This document shows positions 17,629 to 26,463 of a stretch of DNA of 51,110 nt, piece after piece. The notes below the pieces were generated by a model. The model saw only the letters and a program-made list of their open reading frames with translations, was not told where the DNA came from and searched no databases. A program made the position numbers and the translations under genes. How positions within the stretch are numbered: the first letter of the stretch is position 1; every line of letters begins with the position of its first letter. Origin of the DNA: Alkalibacterium sp. (GTDB lineage Bacteria; Bacillota; Bacilli; Lactobacillales; Carnobacteriaceae_A); contig RECC01000081.1 in NCBI GenBank assembly GCA_007692455.1, positions 1 to 51,110 of the forward strand, given 5' to 3'.

Positions 17629-18507
17629 ATGGATAAGAAAAGACTCATTATTTACCCGCTATTGTTTTTAGCAACCTTTGCAATAGCGACACAAGGATTT
17701 ACCAATATTGGTTTTGACGGCCTGCTCGTTCCGCTGCTCTTTACCTTTATCTATTTTACAATTATATTTTTGATTGCAACCGCTATAAAAAACAACTCCA
17801 TCGTTGATATTGGATGGGGAATGGGCTTTGTAATCGGAAGCTGGTTGACTCTGTTTGTGACAGACGAACCTACGGTATTATCTTATATTATTGTTGGTTT
17901 CATCACTGTATGGGGATTGAGACTGTCACTTAGACTACTTAAACGGAACTGGGGCAAGCCTGAAGACTTCCGTTATGCCCAATGGCGAAAAGAATGGGGA
18001 GACAAAGTCGTCCTTATCGCTTTCTTCCGTGTATTTATGGTTCAAGGTATTATTAATTTTATTGTCGGATCAGCGAGTTACTCCATCATCCGCTTCAACA
18101 ATTTCAATTTTGAAGGATTCAGTCAGTTTGTGGTATACGCCGGTTTGCTCATTGCTTTAACAGGACTTTTGTTCGAAGTGATTGGTGATGAACAGCTGAG
18201 ACAGCACATCAATAAAAAGTCAGGAAAACTATTGCAGTCAGGATTATGGTCGGTCACTCGTCATCCAAACTATTTTGGAGAAATTCTCATCTGGGTAGGT
18301 CTCTACCTTAGTGGTATTCCGATGATGTTTACTGGCGCCATCAACCCGATTTACTACGGCTTGCTTGTCATTTCACCGCTTATCATGAGTGCGGTACTGA
18401 TTAAAATTTCAACGCCATTGCTGGAGAAAAACATGGAAAAATATGATGCATGGGAAGACTATAAGCAGCGCGTGCCGATGATTTTTCCTTGGGGAGAAAA
18501 AGGATAG
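17629..18507 (+). CDS. DUF1295 / steroid 5-alpha-reductase-like membrane protein
   Basis: 292 residues with about seven membrane helices. Motifs of DUF1295 are SIVDIGWGMGF after the second helix, RLLKRNWGKPEDFRYAQWRKEWG and the C-terminal GLWSVTRHPNYFGEILIWVG, in which the RHPNY element is shared with isoprenylcysteine methyltransferases and 3-oxo-5-alpha-steroid reductases and binds a nucleotide cofactor. The physiological lipid substrate is unknown. ATG 17629 follows AGAGGTG; the frame stays open upstream to 17566, but that part is polar and lacks a ribosome site. Confidence 0.88.
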   Translation: MDKKRLIIYPLLFLATFAIATQGFTNIGFDGLLVPLLFTFIYFTIIFLIATAIKNNSIVDIGWGMGFVIGSWLTLFVTDEPTVLSYIIVGFITVWGLRLSLRLLKRNWGKPEDFRYAQWRKEWGDKVVLIAFFRVFMVQGIINFIVGSASYSIIRFNNFNFEGFSQFVVYAGLLIALTGLLFEVIGDEQLRQHINKKSGKLLQSGLWSVTRHPNYFGEILIWVGLYLSGIPMMFTGAINPIYYGLLVISPLIMSAVLIKISTPLLEKNMEKYDAWEDYKQRVPMIFPWGEKG

Positions 18508-18634
18508 ACAGACAATAACTGGGTAGATACTACACAATCAAGCCAGCTTTTAAACAGGTTTCTGAAAACATCAGAAGTCAGTTTATATTGGCCACATGTC
18601 AATTGAGACGTTAAAAAAGATGGGAGAAAAAATT

Positions 18635-20404
18635 ATGGAGACTATTACTCACAATGAGCTATACAATGGTTTGATTAACGGGGCGAGAGAAGTAATGAAT
18701 AACCGGATTTTCTTGAATGACATCAATGTCTTTCCGGTGGCTGATGGGGATACCGGCAGCAACCTTTTCTCAACGATGCACAGCATTGTTCACCATTCAG
18801 AACTAAGAGACGATACGAAGACAACCGTAGAAACAATCGCGGATTCAGCTATAATCGGGGCCAGAGGTAATTCTGGACTTATTTTCGCCCAGTACTTCCA
18901 GGGGTTCAGTGAAGGAATTACATCTGAAAAAGTCATTACAATCGAAAATTTCGCAACTGCACTGAAGCAAGGTATGGAATATGCCTATCGTGCTGTTGAA
19001 CATCCCGTCGAAGGCACGATGTTGACGACGATGACTGTGTTCTACGAAGCGTTAAGTAAAGAATTAGGCAGTCATGAAGCATTCGACAAATTGCTTGAAT
19101 CGGCAAGCGAAAAAGTAGAAAGTGCAGTGGAACATACCACTGAGCAGCTGAAAGTCCTGAAAAAATCATCCGTTGTCGATTCAGGTGCAAAAGGCTTTGC
19201 TTATTTTGTTAAAGGATTCTTAGAGGGCATTCGAGGCCATGTGATTGCAGAAGATGATTCAGAGTCCTTTGAGAGTATCCCGGCTATCAGTGAAGACGAT
19301 CATCAGATTGGAGACTACCGCTACTGTACTGAAGCGCTGATTGAACACAATGAAAGTAGTGAAGATTTAAAATCACTCATTTCTGACATTGGGGATTCCG
19401 TCGTTGAAGTAAAAGGGAAATCAAAAACCAGACTGCATATCCATACCAATGATCCAGCAGAAATGTTTGACCGTTTGTCCAGTCATGGGAAAATAATCGA
19501 ACAGAAAGTCGACGATATGGTCAGACAGTATGACCGTATTCATCATAGAAAATATAAAACAGTTATTGTGACAGACTCTATTGCGGACCTGCCCGAAGAA
19601 ATTATCGACGATGCACAAGTTCATGTTGTTCATGTTTCCCTTCTGGTAGGCGATGAAACGTACATTGATAAACTTACGATTACAAATGAAAAATTATTTG
19701 ATGTCGCCAAGAATAAAGGCATTCACCCGACTTCTTCTCAACCAACAACGAGAAGTGTAGAAGATGCGTTCCGTTACTTGTTGACGTATTACGATAACGT
19801 TGTCGTCTTGTCTGTCGCAAAAGCATTAAGTGGAACGTACAATGTCTTTTCAAAAGCAGCTGAAAAGTTTGCTGATACCAATAAGAACATTCATGTTATT
19901 GATACGAAGCAGAATTCGGTAGCGGAAGGCCTTATCGTCTGGCAAGCTATTGAAAACTTGAAAGCAGGCAAGTCGGTTGATGAAATTCTGTCCGTTGCTG
20001 AACAGTCTATAAGTCAGTCTAAAATTCTTGTTAAAATCAACACCCTGGACAATATGATTGCGTCTGGCAGACTGAGTGTGCGTGCCGGTGGCATTGCCAA
20101 GAAAATCGGCTTGAAACCCATCGTTTCACTTGATGAAACTGGGGACGGTGAAGTCTTTAAAATAGCTTTCAACCCTAAAACAGCGTTGAAGAAAATTTTG
20201 AAGCACGTGAAGTCAGTCAATGAATCGAAAGGCATCAAACATTATGCAGTGACTTATGTTGACGATCCGAAGCTTGGTCAGGAATTTGCTGAACAACTGA
20301 CTGGTATTGTAGGTAAAGAGCCGGTTTATATTACTAAGACATCCGGAGTTATTGCCAACGGTGCCGGGGTAGGAGCAGTTGCTGTAGCGTACATTACTGA
20401 ATAG
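18635..20404 (+). CDS. Fused DhaL (FakA-like) and DegV (FakB-like) protein, putative one-chain fatty acid kinase
   Basis: 589 residues. Residues 1-200 are a DhaL/DAK2 ATP-binding domain with NVFPVADGDTGSN (31-43; Asp37 and Asp39 for magnesium), GARGNSGLI and SSVVDSGAKGF. A FakA middle-like domain follows (YRYCTEALIEHN, LHIHTNDPAEMF). The last 290 residues are a complete DegV domain with VIVTDSIADLP, the lipid-binding TSQPTTRSVEDAF, SGTYN and IASGRLSVRAG. In Gram-positives FakA phosphorylates fatty acids held by separate FakB (DegV) proteins; here both partners are one chain. ATG 18635 follows GGGAG at eight bases; ATG 18596 has no ribosome site. Confidence 0.9.
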   Translation: METITHNELYNGLINGAREVMNNRIFLNDINVFPVADGDTGSNLFSTMHSIVHHSELRDDTKTTVETIADSAIIGARGNSGLIFAQYFQGFSEGITSEKVITIENFATALKQGMEYAYRAVEHPVEGTMLTTMTVFYEALSKELGSHEAFDKLLESASEKVESAVEHTTEQLKVLKKSSVVDSGAKGFAYFVKGFLEGIRGHVIAEDDSESFESIPAISEDDHQIGDYRYCTEALIEHNESSEDLKSLISDIGDSVVEVKGKSKTRLHIHTNDPAEMFDRLSSHGKIIEQKVDDMVRQYDRIHHRKYKTVIVTDSIADLPEEIIDDAQVHVVHVSLLVGDETYIDKLTITNEKLFDVAKNKGIHPTSSQPTTRSVEDAFRYLLTYYDNVVVLSVAKALSGTYNVFSKAAEKFADTNKNIHVIDTKQNSVAEGLIVWQAIENLKAGKSVDEILSVAEQSISQSKILVKINTLDNMIASGRLSVRAGGIAKKIGLKPIVSLDETGDGEVFKIAFNPKTALKKILKHVKSVNESKGIKHYAVTYVDDPKLGQEFAEQLTGIVGKEPVYITKTSGVIANGAGVGAVAVAYITE

Positions 20405-20415
20405 GAGGCAAATAT

Positions 20416-20814
20416 ATGGATTTTCTGATTACCTATGTGATTACACTCGTTGTGTTTTTTGTAATTGATATCGTCTGGTTAGGCCTGGTTGCCAAAGATT
20501 TCTATCAGAAGCAAATCGGCTTCCTGATGAAGGAAAAAACAAATTGGGCAGCAGCCCTTATCTTTTATTTCATCTTTATCCTGGGATTGGTTTTCTTCGT
20601 TATCAATCCTGCCTTGGAAGCGGAGAGTATTCTTGAAGCCCTGCTCAGAGGAATGTTCTTTGGCTTTATCGCCTACGCAACCTATGATCTGACCAATTTA
20701 GCTACACTAGCTAAATGGCCGCTGAAAGTAACGATTGTCGATCTCATCTGGGGTACGACACTGGGGGGACTGGTATCAGCTATCAGTTATTTCCTTTCTG
20801 CCATGTTTATTTAA
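20416..20814 (+). CDS. DUF2177 family membrane protein
   Basis: 132 residues with four membrane helices. The family signature is clear: FFVIDIVWLGLVAKDFYQKQIGFLM near the N-terminus, then FFGFIAYATYDLTNLATLAKWPLKVTIVDLIWGTTLGG. No biochemical function is known. It starts 11 bp after the fatty-acid-kinase-like gene behind TAGGAGGC, so the two are probably co-transcribed. A strong terminator follows. Confidence 0.88.
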   Translation: MDFLITYVITLVVFFVIDIVWLGLVAKDFYQKQIGFLMKEKTNWAAALIFYFIFILGLVFFVINPALEAESILEALLRGMFFGFIAYATYDLTNLATLAKWPLKVTIVDLIWGTTLGGLVSAISYFLSAMFI

Positions 20815-20835
20815 AAGTGAATATGATTAAAGACA

Positions 20836-20869
20836 AAAAAGCACGTGTCCCAATGGACGCGTGCTTTTT
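20836..20869. terminator. Bidirectional terminator after the DUF2177 gene
   Basis: AAAAAGCACG and CGTGCTTTTT pair with additional partial pairing of the inner GTCC and GGAC. It lies between convergent genes. Confidence 0.88.
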
Positions 20870-20885
20870 CAGTCTGGATAGATCA

Positions 20886-21554
20886 TTAGAATCCTTTTTG
20901 CTGTCCTTTGTAGGGGGGCTCTTCATTATGGATGAACTCTTCCACACTTGGTCCCGATAATTTCCTCAGACCTTTGATACCTAGGACATAAGTAGTGATC
21001 AGCAAAACGATGTTCATCGGCCAGCCTAAAATATTGTTGACGATAAAGTAAATGTCGAATTCACCCATCAAAAATAAGGGGACTTGTATTGCCAGGCGAA
21101 CCGTAAAGTAAACAGCCCAGAGAATCGTTACATTTCGGTAAGCCGGGCGCACGTCATCCCTCCAGTACCACTCAATAGGCCATCCCCTGGTTATGTGGCT
21201 GGCCAGAGCTGCCAGTGGTTTTCGCAAGATGAGAGACACCACACAGGCAAGCACGATCAGTGTCGTAGAAATCAGACCCGGCAGGTAGTAATTAATGGCT
21301 TCGCCGGATAAATAGCTTAATCCGATGGAAAACAGAACCCCTCCGGTCCCAACCAGGACATATTTCTTAGTATGCCTTTTGAATACTCTATAAAGGATTA
21401 GACAAGCAAGATAAACCAGTGTCAGACCTGCGGCGATTTCAAGGGTGGATAAACGATTAGCCACGAAAAAAATAAGGGGTGGAAAAAGTGCATCGATAGT
21501 CTTATTTTTAAATACGAGTTGAAGCTGTTCCAGCCACTCTTTAAGTTTTTCCAT
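20886..21554 (-). CDS. DUF3159 family membrane protein
   Basis: 222 residues with about six membrane helices. It has FFVANRLSTLEIAAGLTLVY and, in the second half, RPAYRNVTILWAVYFTVRLAIQ and LGWPMNIVLLITTYVLGIKGL, the pattern of the DUF3159 family (some members are annotated as septation-like proteins; the role is unproven). It is the second gene of a two-gene minus-strand operon: its ATG lies 14 bp inside the upstream gene, which points to translational coupling. Function unknown. Confidence 0.75.
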   Translation of the reverse strand: MEKLKEWLEQLQLVFKNKTIDALFPPLIFFVANRLSTLEIAAGLTLVYLACLILYRVFKRHTKKYVLVGTGGVLFSIGLSYLSGEAINYYLPGLISTTLIVLACVVSLILRKPLAALASHITRGWPIEWYWRDDVRPAYRNVTILWAVYFTVRLAIQVPLFLMGEFDIYFIVNNILGWPMNIVLLITTYVLGIKGLRKLSGPSVEEFIHNEEPPYKGQQKGF

Positions 21555-21888
21555 CTAAGTCACCTCTGTGTATGCCGTGAAGTGCGACTGTCCAGTCTCC
21601 TTTGGATTCGTACAGCGCTTTGAGCACATAGATACTACCTGTTAGAAAACCAAAAATCATCATATTGATTACCCAGAAGATTATCTTCCAAGTTGTTTTC
21701 TCGCGGTAGACAATCCAGATAGAGAACAGGGAAAAGCCAACGTATAAGTCAATTAACGACATGACTCCCCAAGGGTTTTCAAGCAGAGCTCCACCATCTA
21801 TAAAAAAATCTCCGTTCGCAAAAGCGTTAATCAAGCCTGCTGTCATTGCCAGCAGACAGAGCCAGGCGACCAGTTTTGCAGCTTTCAT
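21541..21888 (-). CDS. DUF1475 family membrane protein
   Basis: 115 residues, three membrane helices. The segment GDFFIDGGALLENPWGVMSLIDLYVGFSLFSIWIVYRE is the DUF1475 core. The start follows AAGGAGGAAATATT. It overlaps the downstream DUF3159 gene by 14 bp, so the two membrane proteins are probably made together and may interact. No function is known for the family. Confidence 0.75.
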   Translation of the reverse strand: MKAAKLVAWLCLLAMTAGLINAFANGDFFIDGGALLENPWGVMSLIDLYVGFSLFSIWIVYREKTTWKIIFWVINMMIFGFLTGSIYVLKALYESKGDWTVALHGIHRGDLDGKT

Positions 21889-22134
21889 AATATTTCCTCC
21901 TTAATCATGTAGGTAGTAAAATAGCTGTAATCCCATTTATATAAAATGTTATTTTATATTAGGTTAAGTTTACCATAATTGTTTTAGAAAAAGTTGAGAT
22001 ACAGACTCTTGGTTTATAGAAAGTAAATAAGGGAAAGCAGTGTAAAGGAAAACTTACGAAAGAAATTCTTAAAAAAGTAATATAAGAAACTATGGATGTT
22101 TAAGGTTACTGTCAATTTTCAAAGAGATAGGCAA

Positions 22135-22163
22135 TTGACAAGCAGACTTGACTGTAATATTAA
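22135..22163 (+). promoter_or_regulatory. Probable promoter of the first DUF4015 gene
   Basis: A perfect -35 TTGACA (22135-22140), 17-bp spacer and TATTAA (22158-22163). It implies a 5' leader of nearly 200 nt, which contains an AGAGC-GTAT-GCTCT hairpin (22243-22256) and a TGATAA-TC-TTATCA palindrome (22194-22207). The remainder of the 470-bp gap (21889-22362) is AT-rich, with no gene. Confidence 0.5.
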
Positions 22164-22362
22164 AAAGCCCAGTATACTTTCAGTATAGTTTTGTGATAAT
22201 CTTATCATGAGTACCAGGGAACTTATGAGACGAGTTATAGGAAGAGCGTATGCTCTATAATTTTTACCTGTGTTCTTTATCGTTACTCAAGCTTGTTTAG
22301 TATTATAATAGGATATACAGATTACTTAGCAGAATGAATAAGTAAGGGAGGCTATTGACAAA

Positions 22363-23604
22363 ATGAACATAAGAAAACTTTTAATCACAGGGCTAGCCGG
22401 TTTATCAGCGACCGCACTCCTTTCAACCACTGTCTCAGCGGATGAAGAGGCAGATGAGGGCGCAGAAGAAGCGGTCAGAGAAACAACATACTTAACTGTC
22501 TCCGAAGAACCACTCTTATCTTTACCAGATGAATTTCCACGCCAGTTTATGTACGAGAGTCTGGTGGATATTGATTATCCGGAAGATGGGGTGAAAGGTA
22601 TTTTTCTTACTGGAGGAGCGGCAACGGGCGAAAGCTTGAATCATTTAACCAATTTACTTAATGCGACAGCTTTGAACTCCATGGTAATTGATGTCAAAGA
22701 TGATGATGGAACGATTGTCATGGACTTGGATTCTGATTATGACTATGTCGAACAATTCACACGCAGTTATGTCGATGCAGAAACACTGATGCAGCATCTG
22801 GAAGAAAATGATATTTATCCGATTGCCCGAATTGTTGTATTTAAAGATACACGACTGGCAAATGAGCGCCCGGACCTGTCCTTTACGGAAGAAAATGGGG
22901 AAGTATGGTCCAATCGGTCTGGGGCAAGCTTTGTCAATCCATACGAGCGTGAAGTCTGGGAATACAATGTTGAGGTTGCCAAACAGGCTGCAGCATTGGG
23001 ATTCAAGGATATTCAATTTGACTATGTCCGGTTCCCTGAAGGATTCGGCTATATGGATGAACAATTGGACTATTCTCGTGGTGAGTATGGTGAAAGTGAA
23101 TCAGATAATGTACAGCAGCGTGTCGATGCAGTAACGGATTTCGTTGCCTATGCACGTGAAGAATTGCAGCCTTTTGATGTTGAGGTTTCTGTAGACATCT
23201 TCGGCTATTCGGCACTTGTTCGGGAAGAGCCAAATATCGGGCAAAGTTTTACACGCATTTCTGAAAATGTTGATGTAATCTCTTCGATGATCTATCCGAG
23301 TCACTGGGGTCCAGGAAACTTGGGCATTGCCCTGCCTGATTTGGAACCATATAATCTCGTATATAATTATATGGAAGTTGAAAATGCAGTCCTGGAAGAA
23401 CTAGGTGAAGACGCCCCTAGAACGAGACCATGGATACAGGACTTTACTGCTTCTTATTTAGGAGCCGGAAACTTTATGCGCTACGGTGACCATGAAGTGT
23501 CAGAACAGATTCGTGCGTTGCACGAACATGGTGTTGAAGAATATTTATTGTGGAATGCAGCAAGCAACTATTCAGAGGGAGCAACATTTGATTTTAATGA
23601 ATAA
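22363..23604 (+). CDS. Secreted DUF4015 glycoside-hydrolase-like protein, copy 1
   Basis: 413 residues. A Sec signal peptide (KKL-type N-terminus, hydrophobic LLITGLAGLSATALLS, cleavage likely after TVSA at 26) is followed by an acidic stretch and a TIM-barrel-like domain of the putative glycoside hydrolase family PF13200 (DUF4015). Its hallmarks are VKGIFLTG, SMVIDVKDDDG, YPIARIVVFKD, FDYVRFPEGFG, VDIFGYSALV, SSMIYPSHWGPG and YLLWNAASNYS. Conserved acidic residues at strand ends suggest carbohydrate cleavage or binding at the cell surface. Substrate unknown. ATG 22363 follows AAGGGAGG. A close paralogue lies downstream. Confidence 0.9.
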   Translation: MNIRKLLITGLAGLSATALLSTTVSADEEADEGAEEAVRETTYLTVSEEPLLSLPDEFPRQFMYESLVDIDYPEDGVKGIFLTGGAATGESLNHLTNLLNATALNSMVIDVKDDDGTIVMDLDSDYDYVEQFTRSYVDAETLMQHLEENDIYPIARIVVFKDTRLANERPDLSFTEENGEVWSNRSGASFVNPYEREVWEYNVEVAKQAAALGFKDIQFDYVRFPEGFGYMDEQLDYSRGEYGESESDNVQQRVDAVTDFVAYAREELQPFDVEVSVDIFGYSALVREEPNIGQSFTRISENVDVISSMIYPSHWGPGNLGIALPDLEPYNLVYNYMEVENAVLEELGEDAPRTRPWIQDFTASYLGAGNFMRYGDHEVSEQIRALHEHGVEEYLLWNAASNYSEGATFDFNE

Positions 23605-23979
23605 TCTATAACCCTTTAACTTTGGAAACAGTGTGATGCTGTCTTCAAAAGCGACAAAACGGTTGCCTTCAGACAAACTAGGATTAAAGTAACCCTGTGT
23701 CAGTCAAAATTATTTAAAGCATCAGCCTCGTGCTGGTGCTTTTTTTGACATTAAATCTATATTGAAGTCTTGCATTAGATTAAGATGAGACCAAAACAGC
23801 TTTTATTACACAAACTGATTGTGATGATGTTATGATGATAAAAGAATCGACAAAAATGGGTATGGGAATGATCCTTTGACCTAAAGAAGGGATACAGGGC
23901 TAGAATATAAATGAGCTGATCCCGACATAGTCCGTTCGATTGAATTAGAATATGAACAAGAAGGAAAGGATATTGATGA
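23605..23979. other. Gap between the two DUF4015 genes
   Basis: It contains a terminator (see 23716) and then about 230 bp that must hold the promoter of copy 2. I see no clear -35/-10 pair and no gene. Confidence 0.5.
23716..23747 (+). terminator. Terminator of DUF4015 copy 1
   Basis: AAAGCATCAGC and GCTGGTGCTTT pair across CTCGT and run into seven Ts. The stem is almost the same as that behind rpsI. Confidence 0.9.
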
Positions 23980-25224
23980 ATGAAAATCAAAAAACATATG
24001 AGCGCGGGAGTAGTCGGTTTATCAGCTGTCGCACTTCTTTCAACAAGCGTATTAGCTGAAGATAATCCAGATACAGATACTGATGAAAAAACCAACAGGG
24101 AAACAACCTACTTAGAGTATTCACAAGAGCCTCTTTTGTCTATGCCGGAAAACCTGCCAGACCAGTTTGCTTATGATAGCCTGGTGGATATCGATTATCC
24201 GGAAGATGGCGTGAAAGGCGTTTATCTTACCGGAGATGCCGCAACGGGCGAAAGCATGAATGAATTGACCGATTTACTTAATACGACAGAATTGAATTCA
24301 ATGGTAATCGACGTCAAAGACGATGACGGAACAATGGTGATGGATCTTGATTCTGACCATGAATATGTCCAGCAGTTCACCCAGGAGTATGTTGATCCGG
24401 AAGAATTGATGCATCACTTGGAAGAGCATGACATTTATCCAATTGCCCGTATCGTGATTTTTAAAGATAAACAATTAGCAAACGAACGCCCGGACCTGTC
24501 CTTTACAGATGATGAGGGGGAAGTATGGTCCGATGCGTCTGGAGCAAGCTATGTCAATCCGTATGAGCGTGAAGTCTGGGAACACAATGTAGAAGTAGCC
24601 AAACAGGCAGCGAAGTTGGGATTTCGTGATATCCAACTTGACTATGTACGCTTTCCCGAAGGCTTTGGAAGTCTGGATGAACAGTTGAATTATTCCCGCG
24701 GGGATTATGATGAAAGTGATCTGGATAACGTGGAGCAGCGTGTCGATGCGGTGACTGAATTCGTTGCTTATGCCCGCCAGGAATTAGAACCTTACGACGT
24801 AGAGCTGTCGGCAGATATCTTCGGCTATGCGGCACTTGTCCAGGAAGAACCTAATATTGGCCAGAGCTTTACACGAATATCTGAGAATGTTGACGTCATT
24901 TCATCCATGATTTATCCGAGTCACTGGGGACCGGGGAATTTAGGCATTGAATTGCCTGATTTGGAGCCATACAATCTCGTTTATAATTACATGGATGTTG
25001 AAAATGCTGTTCTGGAAGAATTAGGTGAAGACAAGCCCAGAACGAGACCATGGCTGCAGGATTTTACTGCTTCATATCTAGGCGAAGGTAATTACATTGA
25101 GTATGGAGACCATGAAGTGTCTGAACAGATTCGTGCACTGCATGAACAGGGTGTTGAAGAATACCTGCTTTGGAATGCAGCAAGCAACTATTCAGAAGGC
25201 GCAACATTCGATTTTAATGATTAG
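23980..25224 (+). CDS. Secreted DUF4015 glycoside-hydrolase-like protein, copy 2
   Basis: 414 residues, collinear with copy 1 and identical at most positions of the catalytic-like domain (DIDYPEDGVKG, VIDVKDDDG, DYVRFPEGFG, YPSHWGPGNLGI). It diverges in the signal peptide (cleavage likely after VLA) and the acidic linker (DNPDTDTDEKTN). All putative active-site acids of copy 1 are kept. ATG 23980 follows AAGGAAAGGA. It has its own upstream gap and terminators on both sides, so the duplicates can be expressed independently. Confidence 0.9.
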   Translation: MKIKKHMSAGVVGLSAVALLSTSVLAEDNPDTDTDEKTNRETTYLEYSQEPLLSMPENLPDQFAYDSLVDIDYPEDGVKGVYLTGDAATGESMNELTDLLNTTELNSMVIDVKDDDGTMVMDLDSDHEYVQQFTQEYVDPEELMHHLEEHDIYPIARIVIFKDKQLANERPDLSFTDDEGEVWSDASGASYVNPYEREVWEHNVEVAKQAAKLGFRDIQLDYVRFPEGFGSLDEQLNYSRGDYDESDLDNVEQRVDAVTEFVAYARQELEPYDVELSADIFGYAALVQEEPNIGQSFTRISENVDVISSMIYPSHWGPGNLGIELPDLEPYNLVYNYMDVENAVLEELGEDKPRTRPWLQDFTASYLGEGNYIEYGDHEVSEQIRALHEQGVEEYLLWNAASNYSEGATFDFND

Positions 25225-25294
25225 GGTGAATGAATACCCCTGCTGAGACTGTTTTTCTGCCAGCAAAGGGTTACGCTATTTAAATAGAATAATT

Positions 25295-25331
25295 AAGACC
25301 TGTTTTGTCTATGATGACAACAGGTCTTTTT
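25295..25331. terminator. Terminator after DUF4015 copy 2
   Basis: AAGACCTGTT and AACAGGTCTT form a 10-bp stem with a 16-nt loop, followed by TTTTCT. It faces the convergent GNAT gene. Confidence 0.8.
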
Positions 25332-25358
25332 CTATAACAGTATGGACTGTAGGAAAGT

Positions 25359-25805
25359 TTAGTCAATTTTTTTGGCAAAGAAAACAGACTCCTTCTGTTC
25401 AGTAAAGCCGTTTTTCTGATAGAAAGGATAAGCCGGTACATCTTTGTCGGTCATTAAAGTGATGTGGGTGATATCCTCTTTCTTAAGTAAGACTGTCAAT
25501 TGTTCCAGAAACAGAGAACCTATACCCTTGTTCTGGCTGTCTGTCGAAATAAAAAACTCTTTTATAAAGTATTCTTTCCCCTGCCACCAGTTAAAGGTGT
25601 AACCCAGAGAGCCGCCAATCAGTTTGTTGTTCTCATCGAACAGGCCAAGCGAAAGGGAGTTATGGTTGCCCGTCAAGTCTTTTAAGTACAAGTCTAAATG
25701 CTTTTCGTCCGTCCATTCGTCAAACCAGGGTGAAGCAGTGAAGACATCAAGAAACAGTTGTCTCATTTCGCTGTAGTGATGCTTATGTAATGGACTAATG
25801 TTCAT
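25359..25805 (-). CDS. GNAT family N-acetyltransferase
   Basis: 148 residues. The acetyl-CoA loop is DSQNKGIGSLFLEQL and the C-terminal AYPFYQKNGFTEQ is typical. The N-terminal MRQLFLDVFTASPWFDEW resembles aminoglycoside 6'-acetyltransferase-like proteins, but the match is too slight to call resistance. The start follows GGAGGAATTTACGGT. Single gene; substrate unknown. Confidence 0.85.
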   Translation of the reverse strand: MNISPLHKHHYSEMRQLFLDVFTASPWFDEWTDEKHLDLYLKDLTGNHNSLSLGLFDENNKLIGGSLGYTFNWWQGKEYFIKEFFISTDSQNKGIGSLFLEQLTVLLKKEDITHITLMTDKDVPAYPFYQKNGFTEQKESVFFAKKID

Positions 25806-25991
25806 ACCGTAAATTCCTCCGTTGTCCGTTGTTTTTGTGTGCTAGTCGAGTACATCATATCATATTTCCAGTTAATCCTGTCTAATTCAATATAGTTGAA
25901 TAGCGGCATAAATTAACGTAGTCTGAAGAGTATATAAGCACTTGCCTGTTTTAGATTGATATGAACAAAAATACTATAAGAGGTGACTGAA

Positions 25992-26438
25992 GTGGCATTC
26001 GACTATGATCTTGATTTCGATAACATCGATTTTCGTGAGCAGCCTGAACTTTATAGAGTCGGCAGAGGAGAGCAAGGCGTGCTGATGGTGGAACCGTATA
26101 AGAGTGAGATACTAGAGCACTGGCGGTTCAAGACCCCTGAGATTGCCAAAGAATCATCGGAAAAAATATACGAGATGTACCTGGACTACAAAGAAGCCGG
26201 TGATTTTGTGGGCATGGATATGGCACGGAAATTCCTGCAGATGGGCTATACCCGTTCTCGGCGTTACGCCAATTACAAAGGTGGCCGAAAATACGATGAA
26301 GACGGCCAGGTGAAAGAGCGGGACATTGATGAGGAAAAGGCAGAATCCGCAGCTATTTTTGAAAAGAAGTGGATCATCGTAAGAGAAGACGAAGAGTACT
26401 TGAAGATGAAAAAAGAGCACCAGAAAAAATACGGCTAA
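25992..26438 (+). CDS. DUF4385 family protein
   Basis: 148 residues, soluble, rich in Asp/Glu/Lys/Tyr. It begins MAFDYDLDFDNIDFREQPELYRVGRGEQGVLMVEPYK and contains MARKFLQMGYTRSRRYANYKGGRKY, the DUF4385 signature. No function is known. GTG 25992 is chosen because AGAGGTG sits just upstream; GTG 25983 is part of that site. It ends 25 bp before the epimerase gene and is probably co-transcribed with it. Confidence 0.82.
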   Translation: MAFDYDLDFDNIDFREQPELYRVGRGEQGVLMVEPYKSEILEHWRFKTPEIAKESSEKIYEMYLDYKEAGDFVGMDMARKFLQMGYTRSRRYANYKGGRKYDEDGQVKERDIDEEKAESAAIFEKKWIIVREDEEYLKMKKEHQKKYG

Positions 26439-26463
26439 ACACAAATCATTAGGAGGCACAAAT

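Noticed and set aside
25359-25805. An aminoglycoside 6'-acetyltransferase resistance gene
   Set aside because: Only a short N-terminal stretch is reminiscent of that group; the data support no more than a general GNAT call.
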